Source of the DNA: Alteromonas sp. a30
GTDB taxonomy: Bacteria > Pseudomonadota > Gammaproteobacteria > Enterobacterales > Alteromonadaceae
Direction: 5' to 3'
DNA length: 64,000 bases
NCBI RefSeq assembly: GCF_026788005.1
Contig: NZ_JABEPE010000002.1
Coordinates: 310,001-374,000, forward strand
In this document: positions 63,616 through 64,000 of the stretch, piece after piece
How the letters are laid out: each line of letters begins with the position of its first letter
Position numbering within the stretch: position 1 is the stretch's first letter
Notes under the pieces: generated by a model
What the model saw: only the letters and a program-made list of their open reading frames with translations
The model's database searches: none
What the model was told of the DNA's origin: nothing
Translations under genes and position numbers: made by a program

Positions 63616-64000
63616 TAATCATGTCTCCATGTAATATTAAACTTCAATTGACCGAGCGCCTGTTCACAAACACCCATTGCACTCTCACTATCATGGCCTG
63701 TCGCAATGGCGAAGGCTGCACGCTCTCTGCTGCTTCTCATTGGTGGCAATGCGTCACCGGGTTGTTTAATAACAACCAACTGATCCACATTCTCAATTTC
63801 TCTGGCGGTTTCTAAATGCTCAACAGATTGAAAACCGGTATTTTGATCGAAGCCCAATCCAATGAATTTTACTGCCGATGTACGCTTGATACTTTTATTC
63901 TCAAGGGCATCATTCAGAATGCTCTCACCTGCTAATTGGCGAGCTTCATATTGATAAATATCAATTCCAGTCGACAATTCCATCAACCGAAAAATATTAT
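63615..64000 (-). CDS. C-terminus of an ATP-grasp ligase, 5'-truncated by window edge
   Basis: The frame is open to base 64000, so the gene starts beyond the window; an ATG at 63983 is internal. The visible sequence RLMELSTGIDIYQYEARQLAGE resembles the region after the catalytic domain of carboxylate-amine ATP-grasp ligases. It ends with a BC-like C-terminal subdomain (VVIKQPGDALPPM). It overlaps the MFS gene by one base, so the two are likely one operon making and exporting a small peptide-like product. Confidence 0.6.
   Translation of the reverse strand, partial: NIFRLMELSTGIDIYQYEARQLAGESILNDALENKSIKRTSAVKFIGLGFDQNTGFQSVEHLETAREIENVDQLVVIKQPGDALPPMRSSRERAAFAIATGHDSESAMGVCEQALGQLKFNITWRHD

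Overview
The window looks like chromosomal DNA of a polarly flagellated, probably marine gammaproteobacterium (Alteromonadales/Oceanospirillales-like). I infer this from gene content and order only: the tyrS / LysM-M23 peptidase / anmK block, the Vibrio/Pseudomonas-type polar flagellar order (flgN-flgM-flgA, cheV-cheR, flgBCDE, flgFGHIJ, flgKL, flagellins, flaG-fliD-fliS), and flgP and flgT homologues. No species is assigned. No phage, insertion sequence, rRNA or CRISPR array was seen; there is one tRNA.

Layout. (1) 1-7 kb: end of a GNAT acetyltransferase and a FAD amine oxidoreductase; a soxR / VOC-protein divergent pair separated by a near-canonical SoxR operator-promoter; tyrS; and the cell-wall pair M23 peptidase-anmK. 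(2) 7-16.5 kb: an unusually long PLP enzyme, a lipoprotein GH13 amylase-like enzyme, a secreted putative serine hydrolase, a methyltransferase, a CgeB-like glycosyltransferase and a secreted protein of unknown function. (3) 16.6-34.5 kb: about 18 kb of minus-strand genes, mostly tightly packed, that look like a flagellin/surface glycan factory. It holds the complete pseudaminic-acid route (pseB, pseC, pseF, pseI, pseG, pseH) with a GT9-like protein inside, then an ACP / SDR / AMP-ligase / LuxE / LuxC cassette that should activate and reduce an acyl chain, then a LicD protein, a CTP-dependent nucleotidyltransferase and sugar-modifying SDR, SIS and TylF enzymes. (4) 34.5-42.7 kb: fliT-like gene, fliS, fliD, flaG and four short flagellin genes, each with a sigma28-type promoter, separated by long, highly structured intergenic regions. 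(5) 42.9-44.8 kb: a sialidase-fold-like protein and a MetR-type regulator on the plus strand. (6) 44.9-62.1 kb: rod, hook, ring and junction genes with cheR, cheV, flgA, flgM, flgN, flgP and flgT. (7) 62.2-64 kb: tRNA-Arg(CCU), an MFS transporter and the 3' end of an ATP-grasp gene.

How the parts work together. Matches to sigma54 (-24/-12) lie before flgB, flgF and flgA, and matches to sigma28 before flgM and each flagellin gene. This fits the hierarchy sigma54 for hook-basal body, then FlgM export, then FliA for filament. The glycan cluster abuts the filament genes in the same orientation, so its product most likely decorates the flagellins. No Maf-type pseudaminyltransferase is present in the window.

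The least ordinary parts are: (a) the intergenic RNA-like structures in the flagellin array, including a tiled row of hairpins with G-rich loops and a duplicated 3'-UTR block without a gene; (b) the LuxC/LuxE/ACP cassette inside a nonulosonate locus; (c) three adjacent glycan genes that share the same kind of N-terminal nucleotide-binding module fused to three different effectors; and (d) a FlgD with a duplicated Ig-like domain. All functions are read from the sequence and family knowledge; no database search was run.
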